From Sphingobacterium sp. LZ7M1 (GTDB lineage: Bacteria > Bacteroidota > Bacteroidia > Sphingobacteriales > Sphingobacteriaceae), in the NCBI RefSeq assembly GCF_024296865.1, contig NZ_CP101134.1, positions 3,224,001 to 3,288,000 of the forward strand: a DNA stretch of 64,000 bases, written 5' to 3'. The first letter of the stretch is position 1, and the number at the start of each line of letters is the position of its first letter. The position numbers and the translations under genes were made by a program. Under the pieces are notes generated by a model, which did no database searches, had not been told where the DNA came from, and saw only the letters and a list, made by a program, of their open reading frames with translations. This document shows, in pieces, positions 17,564 to 27,772 of the stretch.

Positions 17564-20500
17564 ATGAAATTACAGAAACTAATCATATTAATCTTAAGCA
17601 TTTTTAGCCTACAATTTGCTTATGCTCAAAACCAAAACCTGCGTGGTCGAGTGGTTGATGAGTCTAATAACGGTATTGCCGGCGTAACAGTAGTGAATGC
17701 GGCGACCAATAGGGCTATTACGGCAACAGACGACAACGGTAACTTTGGCGTGAGTGTAGCCCCGAACACGGCTTTAATTTTTAAAGCTGTAGGTTTTAAT
17801 CAAAGAAGAGTAACAGTAAGAGCCAACCAAACGACTCTAACCGTTCAGATGAGCTCTACACAGGACCAGGTAGAAGAAGTCGTGGTCCGTGGATATGTGG
17901 CCCGAAAAAAGGAAAATACCACAGGATCTTCTTTCACCCTTGGAGAAAAGGACATCCGTGACGTCCCTACTGCCAACCTTGAGCAATTGATGCAAGGTAA
18001 GGTTCCGGGACTGAACGTACAGGTAAATACAGGTGCTCCAGGATTTAGGGGCTCTACCCAAATCCGTGGTCTATCGACTCTTTCCACAACAGGTTCTGGT
18101 AGCGAGTCCATCTTGATGCCTACATCTCCCCTATATGTAATCGATGGGGTTCCGATGGATGCCGATAGAGCTTCAGAATTCGGTCTACAACAACAAGGGC
18201 CGGGTATCTCGCCGCTGTCCTTGATCCCACCTGAGGATGTACAAAGCATCGAAATCTTGAAAGATGCCCAAGCAACGTCACTTTATGGTTCTCAAGGTGC
18301 CTACGGGGTAATCATTATCACCACAAAACGTGGTAATTCTCCCGTGCCTAGAATCAACTATACACACAGTACCTTCTTGAAGACTCCACCAAAATTGAGA
18401 GAGACCTTAGGAGGTAATCTAGAACGCCAAATCAAAATCTGGCAAATTATCAATAACGCGAGAACACAAGCCGAAATTGACAGGATCATGCAAACCCCAA
18501 TGCTTGCAGATAGTTTGAATGCATTCTTCAATAACTCGACTAACTGGCAATCCCTTTATTACCAGAATACATTCAACCAAAACCACAACTTGAGTTTGGA
18601 TGGTGGTAATGAAATCCTTTCCTATAAATCCAACTTGGGTTATTATGGTGAAACCGGGGTAATCAAGAATACAGGCTTCAACCGCTATTCAGCTAACTTG
18701 AGAATGGATTACCGTCCTACAAAACGCTTTGAGTTTACAGGACAGGTATTTGCTCAGTTAGGTAAACAGAATAAAGGTGATGGTACAGGTATCCTTCAAA
18801 CGGGGGTGTCAACAGGTGGTATGAACTCTACCCTATTGCCTCCTCCAGGATTCTTCTCGGCAGACAATGATTATATCGCGGCCATTAGAACCAAAAATGA
18901 TAACAGTTCCAAATTGATCCGTCCATATGTGGAAGGTAAATTTGAGATCCTTCCTGGACTGAGATTACAATCGGCCATGAGTTATGAATTCGCCTCTAAC
19001 AATGAAGACAAATTCACTCCAGCTGCAGCTGCAGGCCAGTTCTCAGAAGTGTATTCATTCGCAGGTCGCGAATCAAACCTATACAACAGAAATATCCTGA
19101 ACTATACCAAGGATATCAATGAGGACCACAACATCTTTATCAACTTGTTCAATGAGGTAAGACATAACCAACGTCAAAATACCATCACTAAACAGGCTAG
19201 AACTCCTAATGATCAATTCGAAGGTCCTTTAGGTTTCGATGGTTATTTCTCTAGAGGTGGTGGTGTACTGTCCAACTTCAGAAATGAGAAAGCGCTATCA
19301 TTTGCCCTTGCGACTACCTATAGTTACAAAAGCAAATATATCCTAGACCTATCCTATCGTTTGGATGGTTCCTCTGCCAATGGTTTCAAGAACCTATATA
19401 CCAAGAACCCAGCAGTCGGAGTTCGTTGGAATGCGCACCATGAAGAATGGATCAAATCCCTTCCATGGATCAATCTTGCATCCCTTCGCTTTACATGGGG
19501 TGTAAACGTAATGCCAACCAGTACATTGGAACGTATCTATGGTAAATATGATATTTCAGGTCTTTACAATCAGATCAATGGTATCGGTATCAACTACGAA
19601 TTTATTCCAAATCCAAACTTGTTACCAGTTACCTCCATGCAGTATAACTTAGGGGTAGACCTTACCTTCCTGAACAACAAAATTGAGATTATTTACGATA
19701 CTTATTACAAGAAAGTGGACAACCTTTTGTTTGAGTCTTTCTTGAACAATACTTCTGGATTTGACAAGCTTAATTCCAATGATGCTGGACTAGCAAACTA
19801 TGGACATGAGATTGCCTTAAACTTCCGTCCTCTTTCTGTAAACAGTCCTTTCAACTGGACCCTGTCCTTCAATGGTGCTTACAACCAAGACATCTTGTTG
19901 CAGTTGCCTTCAACCTTTAGAGGACAAGCCATCAAATGGGATACTCAATCTGATAAATTGCACATGGTAAACCGCGTAGGTACCTCAGCCCTATCAAATT
20001 ACTTGTTAGAAAATATCGGTGTATATGCGACAGATGCTGATGTACCAGTTGATCCTGCTACTGGCCTTCGCTATCGTACTGCTGATGGAACATTCTTCCA
20101 AGCTGGAGACCCAATGTATGTAGATAGGAACGGAGATTATATCTTAGACAACCGTGACTATGCACGTGCTGGCAATACACAACCATTATGGACTGGTGGT
20201 ATGCAAAACACCTTGAATTACAAAAACTTCCAGTTATCTGTCTATGCTTCATACACAGCAAAGAGAACCATTTTGAACTATGCTTTAGCACAACGCCTAA
20301 GCCTATACAATAATCCTTACGGAGGTAATTTGGTAGGTGGTCAAAGTAATGGAGCCAATTCCATCGTCCCTATTGAAAACCTAGATATCTGGTTGAAGGA
20401 CGGTGATATTGCCAAGTATCCTTACCCATACGACTTCTCTAGAAATGCCAGCGTTCAACCTTTCCGTTATGATCAAACTCTATGGGAAGAAAACGGTAGC

Positions 20501-20725
20501 TATTTCAAGATCAACAACATCATCTTCGCTTATGTATTCGATCGTGATCTGTTGAGGAGATTTAAACTAGACCGTTTCCGTATCTATGCTTCTATGGACA
20601 ATGTGTACACCTTCTCTTCGTATTCTGGGCCAAACCCTGAAAACGTAACGAGCTTAGGCCGCGATGCATCAAACGGATATCCAGTACCAAGAACTTACAC
20701 CCTAGGCTTCAACCTTTCATTCTAA
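17564..20725 (+). CDS. SusC/RagA-type TonB-dependent outer-membrane transporter, module 2
   Basis: 1,053 residues. Signal peptide ends near AYAQ (residue 21). A carboxypeptidase-like regulatory beta domain follows ('LRGRVVDESNNGIAGVTVVNAATNRAIT', residues 25-100), then the 'VEEVVVRGYVARKK' region that typically holds the TonB box, plug ('LEQLMQGKVPGLNVQVN', 'YVIDGVPM', 'ILKDAQATSLYGSQGAYGVIIITTKRG') and barrel ending 'PVPRTYTLGFNLSF'. This is a full-length SusC, in contrast with the first one. Its stop overlaps the next SusD start (TAATG). Confidence 0.95.
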   Translation: MKLQKLIILILSIFSLQFAYAQNQNLRGRVVDESNNGIAGVTVVNAATNRAITATDDNGNFGVSVAPNTALIFKAVGFNQRRVTVRANQTTLTVQMSSTQDQVEEVVVRGYVARKKENTTGSSFTLGEKDIRDVPTANLEQLMQGKVPGLNVQVNTGAPGFRGSTQIRGLSTLSTTGSGSESILMPTSPLYVIDGVPMDADRASEFGLQQQGPGISPLSLIPPEDVQSIEILKDAQATSLYGSQGAYGVIIITTKRGNSPVPRINYTHSTFLKTPPKLRETLGGNLERQIKIWQIINNARTQAEIDRIMQTPMLADSLNAFFNNSTNWQSLYYQNTFNQNHNLSLDGGNEILSYKSNLGYYGETGVIKNTGFNRYSANLRMDYRPTKRFEFTGQVFAQLGKQNKGDGTGILQTGVSTGGMNSTLLPPPGFFSADNDYIAAIRTKNDNSSKLIRPYVEGKFEILPGLRLQSAMSYEFASNNEDKFTPAAAAGQFSEVYSFAGRESNLYNRNILNYTKDINEDHNIFINLFNEVRHNQRQNTITKQARTPNDQFEGPLGFDGYFSRGGGVLSNFRNEKALSFALATTYSYKSKYILDLSYRLDGSSANGFKNLYTKNPAVGVRWNAHHEEWIKSLPWINLASLRFTWGVNVMPTSTLERIYGKYDISGLYNQINGIGINYEFIPNPNLLPVTSMQYNLGVDLTFLNNKIEIIYDTYYKKVDNLLFESFLNNTSGFDKLNSNDAGLANYGHEIALNFRPLSVNSPFNWTLSFNGAYNQDILLQLPSTFRGQAIKWDTQSDKLHMVNRVGTSALSNYLLENIGVYATDADVPVDPATGLRYRTADGTFFQAGDPMYVDRNGDYILDNRDYARAGNTQPLWTGGMQNTLNYKNFQLSVYASYTAKRTILNYALAQRLSLYNNPYGGNLVGGQSNGANSIVPIENLDIWLKDGDIAKYPYPYDFSRNASVQPFRYDQTLWEENGSYFKINNIIFAYVFDRDLLRRFKLDRFRIYASMDNVYTFSSYSGPNPENVTSLGRDASNGYPVPRTYTLGFNLSF

Positions 20726-22275
20726 TGACTATGAAAAAATTGATAAAAAATAAATTAGCTGTAATTGGACTTGGGATTGCCTTAGGGTTCAGTAATTCCA
20801 GCTGTAATAAATATCTAACCGTAGAACCCATAGACCGATTGACAGGTAACAATTATTACCTATCTCAACAGGATGTGGAAGCTAATATGGCCTTTATGTA
20901 CGCAAAGTTCTTTGAAAAGATCAATGAAACATGGGTAATGGGTGCCATTGGAGAAGCAAGGTCTGGAGAAATATTTGTTTCCGACGGTGCCAATAACTTC
21001 AGTCAACGAAAGGTCGTAGAGGCATTAGGCAAAAATCAGTTACCAACAGCTATGTATTCCACACAGTTCGATTGGTATAAATTATATGTGATCACCGATT
21101 GGAAAAAGTATTATCAAGTGATCCAAAGTGCCAATATTTTAATTGAAAAATTAGAAGAAGGTATCCCTGGAGTTACCGGATCAGACCAGAGCAGATACAT
21201 TGCTGAAGCAAAGTTCATCCGCTCATTCACCTACTTCTGGATGGTCAGGTTATATGGTGATGTTCCATATTATACCGATGCTTACCATACGGAACCACTT
21301 CCTCGTGAAAATATGGTATCTGTATTGAATAAGTGTATCGCTGACTTAACACCGCATAAAGATCTAATGCCTTGGTCATTGAATGATCCAGGACTTAGGG
21401 GAGCCAGACCAGCAAAAGGTGCCATTATCGCATTATTGATGCACATGAACATGTGGAATTCTAGCTTTGATCCAGGCAACAAACAAAAATACCTAACAGA
21501 GGCTGCTGCTTTAGGAAAGCAATTGATCGACAGCAAACAACATAAATTGGTTGCTCCATTCACCGATCAGAACTGGGCAGTGGTTACTAAAGGAAGAAGT
21601 GAAGAATCTCTTTTTGAGTTCTACAAGAGTATCAACTACGGCGACAATGTGGAAGCATTAGCACCTTTCTGGGACCACTTCTTGCGTTGGCCATATAAAT
21701 TCCCTCGCTTTGACAACCAGTTGAGTCACTGTTATTTTATTTCCTCTTACATGAACCAGATCTTCCCGGAAGGCGATGCCGATAAGAGAAGAGAAATGTG
21801 GTTTGAGGATATTACTTCAGACAATGGAAGATTTGTGTTAAGGAAATTCGGAACCAACGTGTATGCTTCTGGAAACGAAGATAAAAACCCAGACAATACC
21901 TTTAGTATTTTCCGTTATGCAGATGCGATCTTACTTTATGCAGAGGCTTCTGCTGAATTAGGCAAAGATGCAGATGCAATAGCAGCAGTGAACATGGTTC
22001 GCGATCGTGCTCAAGCTGCCCGCTACGGCGGTGGCGGTGGTGCTGACCTGAAGAACTTCATATTCCTAGAAAGAGAAAGGGAATTGATCGGTGAAGGCAT
22101 TCGTTATTTTGACCTTATCCGTACCCGAAGGATCTTAAGCTCTGAGTGGACCATGTCCCCGCTTACACTGGATCAATACAACCGCGGTGGTTGGACTTGG
22201 CCTATCGACCCATCGGCCCTGAACAACAACCCGTACATGAAATTAAATGAATACTGGACTACAATTGGACGATAA
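20725..22275 (+). CDS. SusD/RagB surface lipoprotein, module 2
   Basis: 516 residues. ATG at 20725 overlaps the SusC stop by one base; ATG at 20731 is an equally good start that gives a cleaner MKKLIKNK signal. Lipobox ends in SNSSC (Cys27 from the first start), followed by NKYLTVEP, typical of SusD. Hallmarks: 'YYQVIQSANILIEKLEEG', 'AEAKFIRSFTYFWMVRLYGDVPYY', 'AIAAVNMVRDRAQAARYGGGGG', 'FLERERELIGEGIRYFDLIRTRRI'. It is the lid partner of the SusC just upstream. Confidence 0.94.
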   Translation: MTMKKLIKNKLAVIGLGIALGFSNSSCNKYLTVEPIDRLTGNNYYLSQQDVEANMAFMYAKFFEKINETWVMGAIGEARSGEIFVSDGANNFSQRKVVEALGKNQLPTAMYSTQFDWYKLYVITDWKKYYQVIQSANILIEKLEEGIPGVTGSDQSRYIAEAKFIRSFTYFWMVRLYGDVPYYTDAYHTEPLPRENMVSVLNKCIADLTPHKDLMPWSLNDPGLRGARPAKGAIIALLMHMNMWNSSFDPGNKQKYLTEAAALGKQLIDSKQHKLVAPFTDQNWAVVTKGRSEESLFEFYKSINYGDNVEALAPFWDHFLRWPYKFPRFDNQLSHCYFISSYMNQIFPEGDADKRREMWFEDITSDNGRFVLRKFGTNVYASGNEDKNPDNTFSIFRYADAILLYAEASAELGKDADAIAAVNMVRDRAQAARYGGGGGADLKNFIFLERERELIGEGIRYFDLIRTRRILSSEWTMSPLTLDQYNRGGWTWPIDPSALNNNPYMKLNEYWTTIGR

Positions 22276-22276
22276 G

Positions 22277-23032
22277 ATGAAAAAGATATTTAAACCCCTA
22301 CACATCGCTCTTTTCCTTTTCGGAATCCTGTTTATAAGCGCCTGTAGTAAAGACGATTATTACGAGGATGGTGGATTGGCAAAGGCTGAATTTAATGGAA
22401 CCATATTGGAATACCTGGAATCTAAACCGGTATTATTTGATTCCCTAGTCCAAGTAATCAAACTTGCCGGACTGGAAAATGAATTCAAGACCAAAGAGTT
22501 TACCTTTTTTGCTCCCTCAGATCCGGATATCAAGCAATTGATCGGAACTATTAGAACCGGTGGTTCACTCAATACCTACCTATTTAATATGGGTCTGGAT
22601 ACCATCCAAAAGTTGAGTGATATTGATTCTGCTATCTGGAGAAAAAACTTGCTGCGCTATATGTTCAACGGAAAGAACAAACTGGCGGACTACCCACAGA
22701 TCGATTATTCGCTGATGGGTACATATCCAGGTCAAAACTATATTTCGCAATCGGGTAATGTATCCAATATTGGAGTGGTATTCAATGATATTATTCAGAT
22801 GAGTGGAACTACGGAAGTATCCAGATTGAAATATAAAGGCTACAGACAACTGCACCTCTCGTATTTCCCAGATCCTTCAAACCCTGATGTTTATGTGACG
22901 TATCCCGTGGCGACCTCAGACATACAGCCCAACAATGGCATAATCCACGTCTTGGATTATAATAAAAGCTTTTTTGGATTGTATCCTGGATCGCAAGAAA
23001 TGATAGAAGATGTTGCTCAAAGTAAACGATAA
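22277..23032 (+). CDS. FAS1 (fasciclin) lipoprotein, module 2
   Basis: 251 residues from the ATG at 22277, one base after the SusD stop; a longer frame from 22247 would overlap SusD and hide the signal. Lipobox LFISAC, Cys23, followed by SKDDYYED, a strong surface-export pattern. The FAS1 domain includes 'GTILEYLESKPVLFDSLVQVIKL', 'FTFFAPSDPDI' and 'NNGIIHVLDYNKSF', and is paralogous to the FAS1 domain of the 15336 protein (same GTILEYL-SKP-FDSL signature). It lacks the discoidin extension. No enzyme motif. Inferred role: extracellular binding partner of the second SusCD pair. Confidence 0.85.
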   Translation: MKKIFKPLHIALFLFGILFISACSKDDYYEDGGLAKAEFNGTILEYLESKPVLFDSLVQVIKLAGLENEFKTKEFTFFAPSDPDIKQLIGTIRTGGSLNTYLFNMGLDTIQKLSDIDSAIWRKNLLRYMFNGKNKLADYPQIDYSLMGTYPGQNYISQSGNVSNIGVVFNDIIQMSGTTEVSRLKYKGYRQLHLSYFPDPSNPDVYVTYPVATSDIQPNNGIIHVLDYNKSFFGLYPGSQEMIEDVAQSKR

Positions 23033-23036
23033 AATT

Positions 23037-24647
23037 ATGAACAAGTTAGCTAAATATTATATATTCATATTTGCGGTCTTCGGATTGTTCTCATGCTCCA
23101 AAGAAGTGGATTACCATGCTGAACCTTATCAGGAAGGTAAACAAGCTTTGGGCATCGTGATGGAACGTACGCAAAAACCATCCCCTGAAACAGGTGGACC
23201 TGGAACCCAAGTGAAAATCAAAGTGTCGGGTCTGGCTGCCCATAAAGATAAAGCCGTATTTAACTTCAACGGTCAGAAGGCAGAGATTGTATCCATCACC
23301 GATTCTGAAATTACCGTTAAGGTGCCGGAATTCGCCAGCACAGGTATTACCAGTATCCTTATTGATGATATCATATTTTATGGTCCCAATTTCTCGGTTC
23401 AAGGAAAGGTTAAGATAGACCCTTCTTGGCAAGCAACATATGGTGCCTCTGGCGGTGGTGTATACGATTACTTACAAACCGTAGAAGAGAAAAATATCCT
23501 GATCGGTTCCTTTAACAACTATGAAAACAAAGGAAATATCAAACCGATCAATAGAATTGTCAGAACCTTTAAAAATGGACAGTTTGATGCGAGTTTCCGT
23601 CCTGGAAATGGAGTACAAGGATTCTTGAGCAGTATCATACAGATCCAAAATGCTTATTACATCGCCGGAAATTTCTCTGGTTATGATCAGCGGACCGACA
23701 ATATCTCCAATTTGACCCGTATCAACTTAGTAGGACAGATCGATACCATGGCTGTAAAACCTTATCGTCCACCTCACCTACCTGATACCATCAAATACTA
23801 CGCTAAATTCAATGGTGGTTTCAATGCTATGGTGAACAATATCAATGAACATAATGGCAAAATATTGGCAGTTGGTGACTTTAGATATCATATCCATAGA
23901 ACTTACGGTAAACCAAACTATCTAGAGACCAGAGACTCTGTAATCCTAGATAGTACCGAGATCCGTTCTGTTGCTTTATTGAACCTGGACGGTACGCTTG
24001 ACAAGACTTTCCGTTTCTCTGGAAACAAAGCATTTGCAGGTGCTAATGGACAGACCAAGGGCTTCTACCACAAAACCGGAAGCTTAAAAGGCAAAATGGT
24101 TGTTTTTGGTTCTTTTACCAGTTTCGACTCTGAACCTCATGGTTATATCGTTCGCCTGAATGCGGATGGAACTGTGGACAAAACCTTCAATGTCGGAAAA
24201 GGCGCCAATTATAAAGTGGAAAGTGTGACCTACAATGAAAAAACCGGAAAATATATGGTGAGTGGGGAATTCAACACCTTCAACGGCGTAAGTACGCCAA
24301 AATTAGTGATGCTAAATGCGAATGGATCGATTGATACCAACTTTAAAGTAAAAGCATTTAATGAAGGTGGTACCAGCAAATTTGCCTTACAGCTAGAAGA
24401 TGGATTGATTGCCGTTTCAGGTAACTTCCTTACTTACAATGGTATTTCAAGGACCAACTTCATGATTATCGATGCGAAAGGCGATCTAGTAAGTGGCATG
24501 AACAATACCGGTATGGTTGGCGGTTTGATCTCGAGAATGTATGAAACGCGTTCTGATGATGGTAAGCGAGCGCTCTTGTTGTTGGGTGATTTCTACAAAT
24601 TCGACAACATAGACACTAGAGGTATAACTAGAATAACCATTGAATAA
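23037..24647 (+). CDS. IPT/TIG + delta-60 repeat lipoprotein, DUF5008-like
   Basis: 536 residues from the ATG at 23037. Lipobox GLFSC, Cys20, followed by SKEVDY. Residues ~50-130 form an IPT/TIG-like Ig domain ('GTQVKIKVSGLAAHKDKAVFNFNGQKAEI'). The rest contains repeats resembling delta-60/DUF5122 repeats: 'LNLDGTLDKTF', 'LNADGTVDKTFNVGKG', 'LNANGSIDTNFKV' with 'VSGEFNTFNG' and 'VSGNFLTYNG', which fold as a beta-propeller. The DUF5008 label is from memory. The architecture points to binding rather than catalysis. It lies four bases after the FAS1 gene and ten before the next gene. Confidence 0.8.
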   Translation: MNKLAKYYIFIFAVFGLFSCSKEVDYHAEPYQEGKQALGIVMERTQKPSPETGGPGTQVKIKVSGLAAHKDKAVFNFNGQKAEIVSITDSEITVKVPEFASTGITSILIDDIIFYGPNFSVQGKVKIDPSWQATYGASGGGVYDYLQTVEEKNILIGSFNNYENKGNIKPINRIVRTFKNGQFDASFRPGNGVQGFLSSIIQIQNAYYIAGNFSGYDQRTDNISNLTRINLVGQIDTMAVKPYRPPHLPDTIKYYAKFNGGFNAMVNNINEHNGKILAVGDFRYHIHRTYGKPNYLETRDSVILDSTEIRSVALLNLDGTLDKTFRFSGNKAFAGANGQTKGFYHKTGSLKGKMVVFGSFTSFDSEPHGYIVRLNADGTVDKTFNVGKGANYKVESVTYNEKTGKYMVSGEFNTFNGVSTPKLVMLNANGSIDTNFKVKAFNEGGTSKFALQLEDGLIAVSGNFLTYNGISRTNFMIIDAKGDLVSGMNNTGMVGGLISRMYETRSDDGKRALLLLGDFYKFDNIDTRGITRITIE

Positions 24648-24657
24648 ACTCCTAATT

Positions 24658-26376
24658 ATGAAGAAACGTATTTTAAACTCCATTTCAGCCTTCATGCTGA
24701 TAATTCTGGGCCTTAATATCACTTCCTGTCAGGAGGAATTCTCTAAGGTTATTCCAGAAAACAATACGGATACCGTAGATGTAATCTACGGTACGCCAAA
24801 GGTATTGTTGTTGATAGCAGATGGTGCCCGCGGCGAATCCGTACGCACCTCCAATGTCACAACGATCAATGCCCTTCTGCCCCACTCCATTTACTCTTGG
24901 GTTTCCCTGAGTGAAGAAAACGCAGCAGGTATATATTCCAACTGGGCAAATTTGTTCACTGGTGTAAACTACAGCAAACATGGGGTAAGGGAAAATGATC
25001 TGGAAGCCAATAAATTTGATGCATATCCACTATTGGCTGCCAGGATCAAAGAATCGTCCGGTGATTCCATTAAGATGAGCACCATCAGCCCGAATGCTAC
25101 CTTCCTCAAATATTTTGGGGCCAATACCAAAGCGCAGGCTGCCCAAAATGATGATGATGTAACCACGAAAGTAATCAATGACTTAAAGGACGAGAAGCTA
25201 TCTTTCATTACAGGTCATTTCACAGCCATCGATGCCGTTGGTAAAACAGCTGGCTATGATGTTTCTAAACCTGCATACAAGGCTGCAATCGAGAAGTTTG
25301 ATGGACAGGTAGGTCAGATCATCAAAGCCTTGGAAGCAAGACCTAATTATGCCAAGGAAAATTGGATGGTGATCATTACTTCAAGCCAAGGTGGCGATTA
25401 TGAAATCCCACCAGCGCAAAATGACAATACCATCTTTAGTAATGCGGCATTGAACACATTTACCATAATCTATTCACCAAAATATGCAACCAAATTTATC
25501 GGTAAACCATTTATTGGGAATAAATTCATCGGTGATTTTATGCGTTTCAATGCTGAAAACTATGCCCAATTGGATGTTGGTGACAACAGTGTTTTCAATC
25601 TGGACAACGACGATTTCACAATCGAGCTAAAAATCAAAAAGAACAAAGGCCGTGACAATAACTATGCATTCTGGTATCCTTCCATTATTGGCAAGAGACA
25701 ACATTGGCAAGGAGGCTGGGGTGAAGATCCAACAGGCATCGGATGGGTAATCCACCTAGATGGCGAGTCCTGGATTTTCAATGCCCGTGGTGATAAAGGA
25801 ACGGGTGAGGTAAAAGCTGACCGAAACATGAACCGTGGTACCTGGAACTCGATCGCTATCACCGGACAGATGGTAGATGGCAAGAGAACCGTAAGGTTGT
25901 TCACCAATGGCGAGCAAACCAAGGAAGCTGACATTACAGGTTGGGGTTCCATTACATCGGATGCCAAATTCCGTATCGGTTTCCTAGAAACACGTGAAGG
26001 CTGGCGTTCTGATGCCTATATAGCCGATGTAAAATTCTGGAAAGAAGCTCTTTCTCCGGAAACGATCAGACAATACAGTTGTGATGTAGGTATTGTATCA
26101 AACCATCCGAATATCAATTTCTTGGCTGCCTATTGGCCAATGAACTCGAAGGATGCTACAACCATCGTGGATGAAGGTCCTTTAGGTGCAAACCTAAAAA
26201 CAAACGGAACTTACCCGATTACCACATTGAACGATTTCATTTGTGCACCGACTTCGTCGACATTGAGTTCAATGGTACCTAGAAATATCGATATCTCTAC
26301 GCAAATTATCAGTTGGTTGAAAGTACCAAGACAATTGAGCTGGGGTCTTGATGGTCGTGTTTGGATTGATAAATAA
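24658..26376 (+). CDS. Alkaline-phosphatase-fold pseudoenzyme fused to a LamG-like domain (DUF4983-like)
   Basis: 573 residues from the ATG at 24658. Lipobox NITSC, Cys24. Residues 40-290 follow the alkaline phosphatase/phosphodiesterase fold: 'LLLIADGARGE' (D55 = first metal Asp), 'NLFTGVNYSKHGV' (end of the nucleophile helix), 'FDGQVGQIIKAL'. However, the D-x-x-G-H ligand motif reads DAVGK (D192, K196) and the SDHG motif reads SSQG (S243, Q244), so several zinc ligands are lost. Residues 300-500 are a LamG/concanavalin-like jellyroll ('DDFTIELKIKK', 'GTWNSIAITGQ', 'AYIADVKFWKEALS'), usually glycan binding. Inferred: a non-catalytic surface glycan-binding protein. The DUF4983 name is recalled, not searched. 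Confidence 0.78.
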   Translation: MKKRILNSISAFMLIILGLNITSCQEEFSKVIPENNTDTVDVIYGTPKVLLLIADGARGESVRTSNVTTINALLPHSIYSWVSLSEENAAGIYSNWANLFTGVNYSKHGVRENDLEANKFDAYPLLAARIKESSGDSIKMSTISPNATFLKYFGANTKAQAAQNDDDVTTKVINDLKDEKLSFITGHFTAIDAVGKTAGYDVSKPAYKAAIEKFDGQVGQIIKALEARPNYAKENWMVIITSSQGGDYEIPPAQNDNTIFSNAALNTFTIIYSPKYATKFIGKPFIGNKFIGDFMRFNAENYAQLDVGDNSVFNLDNDDFTIELKIKKNKGRDNNYAFWYPSIIGKRQHWQGGWGEDPTGIGWVIHLDGESWIFNARGDKGTGEVKADRNMNRGTWNSIAITGQMVDGKRTVRLFTNGEQTKEADITGWGSITSDAKFRIGFLETREGWRSDAYIADVKFWKEALSPETIRQYSCDVGIVSNHPNINFLAAYWPMNSKDATTIVDEGPLGANLKTNGTYPITTLNDFICAPTSSTLSSMVPRNIDISTQIISWLKVPRQLSWGLDGRVWIDK

Positions 26377-26387
26377 ACCTATAGATT

Positions 26388-27764
26388 ATGAAAACCATAT
26401 TGAAATTATTCAAAAATATATACTTGCCCATCCTTTGTTTTTCAGTCCTTTTTGGATGTAAGGATACGGCTCTGGAGGATTTCTCCATCAAACCGGGCTC
26501 CGCTACGACGGTAGGTTCTGGGGACATTGCCGGAGGGATTACCAAAACCAATGAACAGATCACCGTTCCGGTAAGTATCAAATTGAGCAGTCCTGCTTCA
26601 AAGGCTTTTGATGTCAACCTAGCGGTGAATCAAAAAGCAGCGGCTGACCATATCAAAAGCAAGAACCTGGGCAGCAATTACATTGCTGTAAAACCAGAAT
26701 CAATCTTTTTACCAAACAGTACCAAGGTAAATTTCGGAGCTGATTCTGCCGTGTTCAATGTGACCGTCACCCGTACCGAGGTGGAAAAATATTTCGGAAA
26801 GAACATTGTCATTGGATACAGCATTACCAATGCCGGGAAAGGAAACAATATTGATAAAAACAATGCAACAGGTGTTCTTATACTGAAAGTCAATGATCTG
26901 ATCACGGAATCAGACATACATTTCATTTCCCTAACAAATGGCGCAGGAGCGATCTTAGAAGCTAAAAACCAAGTAAATTATGTCAGCTCCTCCTCGGGAT
27001 TGACCATGCCATTGGGTATTAGCTTGGCCAGTTTCCCTGGATCTGCCTTTACCGTGGATGTGGTAACCTCGACTGATACCATTGCTCAATTGATCAAGGA
27101 CGGTAAGCTACCAGCAAATACGGTTGGTCTTACACCTGAGCAATATACCATACCTTCTAAAGTACAGGTAGCGAGCAATGCGAAATCTGCAGGTCTTGAA
27201 ATCAACGTTCCTTGGTCGGTGGTCAATGCTAATCTGGACAAAAAATTAGCGGTTCTTGTAGAACTGAGCGCTCCTACCCTACATGTGCTTAATCCTCAGA
27301 AAAACTATAGTATCATTCTGATCGATTCAGAAAATGTGGTGGAAGTAGATGTGACCAATGATGCTGAATATTCTTACAGCAGAAATAATGATAATCAAAA
27401 TGAAAATGCTGTCAAATTGATTGACAACAATTACAACAGCAAATTCCTATTGTTTGATTTCGTAGACCTCGAATTAAAGCTTGTTTATAATGAGCCGCAG
27501 AAGATTGGGGCTTATACCTTCACTTCAGGAAATGATGCTCAAGAAAGAGATCCAGCAGAATGGGTACTTTATGGATCCAATGATGGAACTACTTGGGAAG
27601 CTTTGGATACACGCAGAACGGAAGTTTTCAATAACCGTACAGAAACCAAACGCTTTAACATTGAATTCCCTAAAGCATACAAACAGTTCAAGCTACATAT
27701 TGAAAGAACTAGAAGCAGTAGTTTATTCCAAATGGCGGAATGGAGAATGGTTAGAATTCCTTAA
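26388..27764 (+). CDS. DUF1735 + F5/8 type C (discoidin) lipoprotein
   Basis: 458 residues. Lipobox VLFGC, Cys24, followed by KDTALED. Two DUF1735-like beta-sandwich repeats (about residues 50-170 and 180-310: 'VPVSIKLSSPASKAFDVNLAVN', 'PLGISLASFPGSAFTVDVVTS') of the type seen in surface glycan-binding proteins of Bacteroidota polysaccharide loci. C-terminal discoidin domain (~330-458) with 'SGNDAQERDPAEWVLYGSNDGTTWEAL' and 'FKLHIERTRSSSLFQMAEW', nearly the same signature as the 15336 protein. Lies 11 bases after the pseudo-phosphatase gene. Probable glycan-binding accessory. Confidence 0.83.
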   Translation: MKTILKLFKNIYLPILCFSVLFGCKDTALEDFSIKPGSATTVGSGDIAGGITKTNEQITVPVSIKLSSPASKAFDVNLAVNQKAAADHIKSKNLGSNYIAVKPESIFLPNSTKVNFGADSAVFNVTVTRTEVEKYFGKNIVIGYSITNAGKGNNIDKNNATGVLILKVNDLITESDIHFISLTNGAGAILEAKNQVNYVSSSSGLTMPLGISLASFPGSAFTVDVVTSTDTIAQLIKDGKLPANTVGLTPEQYTIPSKVQVASNAKSAGLEINVPWSVVNANLDKKLAVLVELSAPTLHVLNPQKNYSIILIDSENVVEVDVTNDAEYSYSRNNDNQNENAVKLIDNNYNSKFLLFDFVDLELKLVYNEPQKIGAYTFTSGNDAQERDPAEWVLYGSNDGTTWEALDTRRTEVFNNRTETKRFNIEFPKAYKQFKLHIERTRSSSLFQMAEWRMVRIP

Positions 27765-27772
27765 CAATTACA

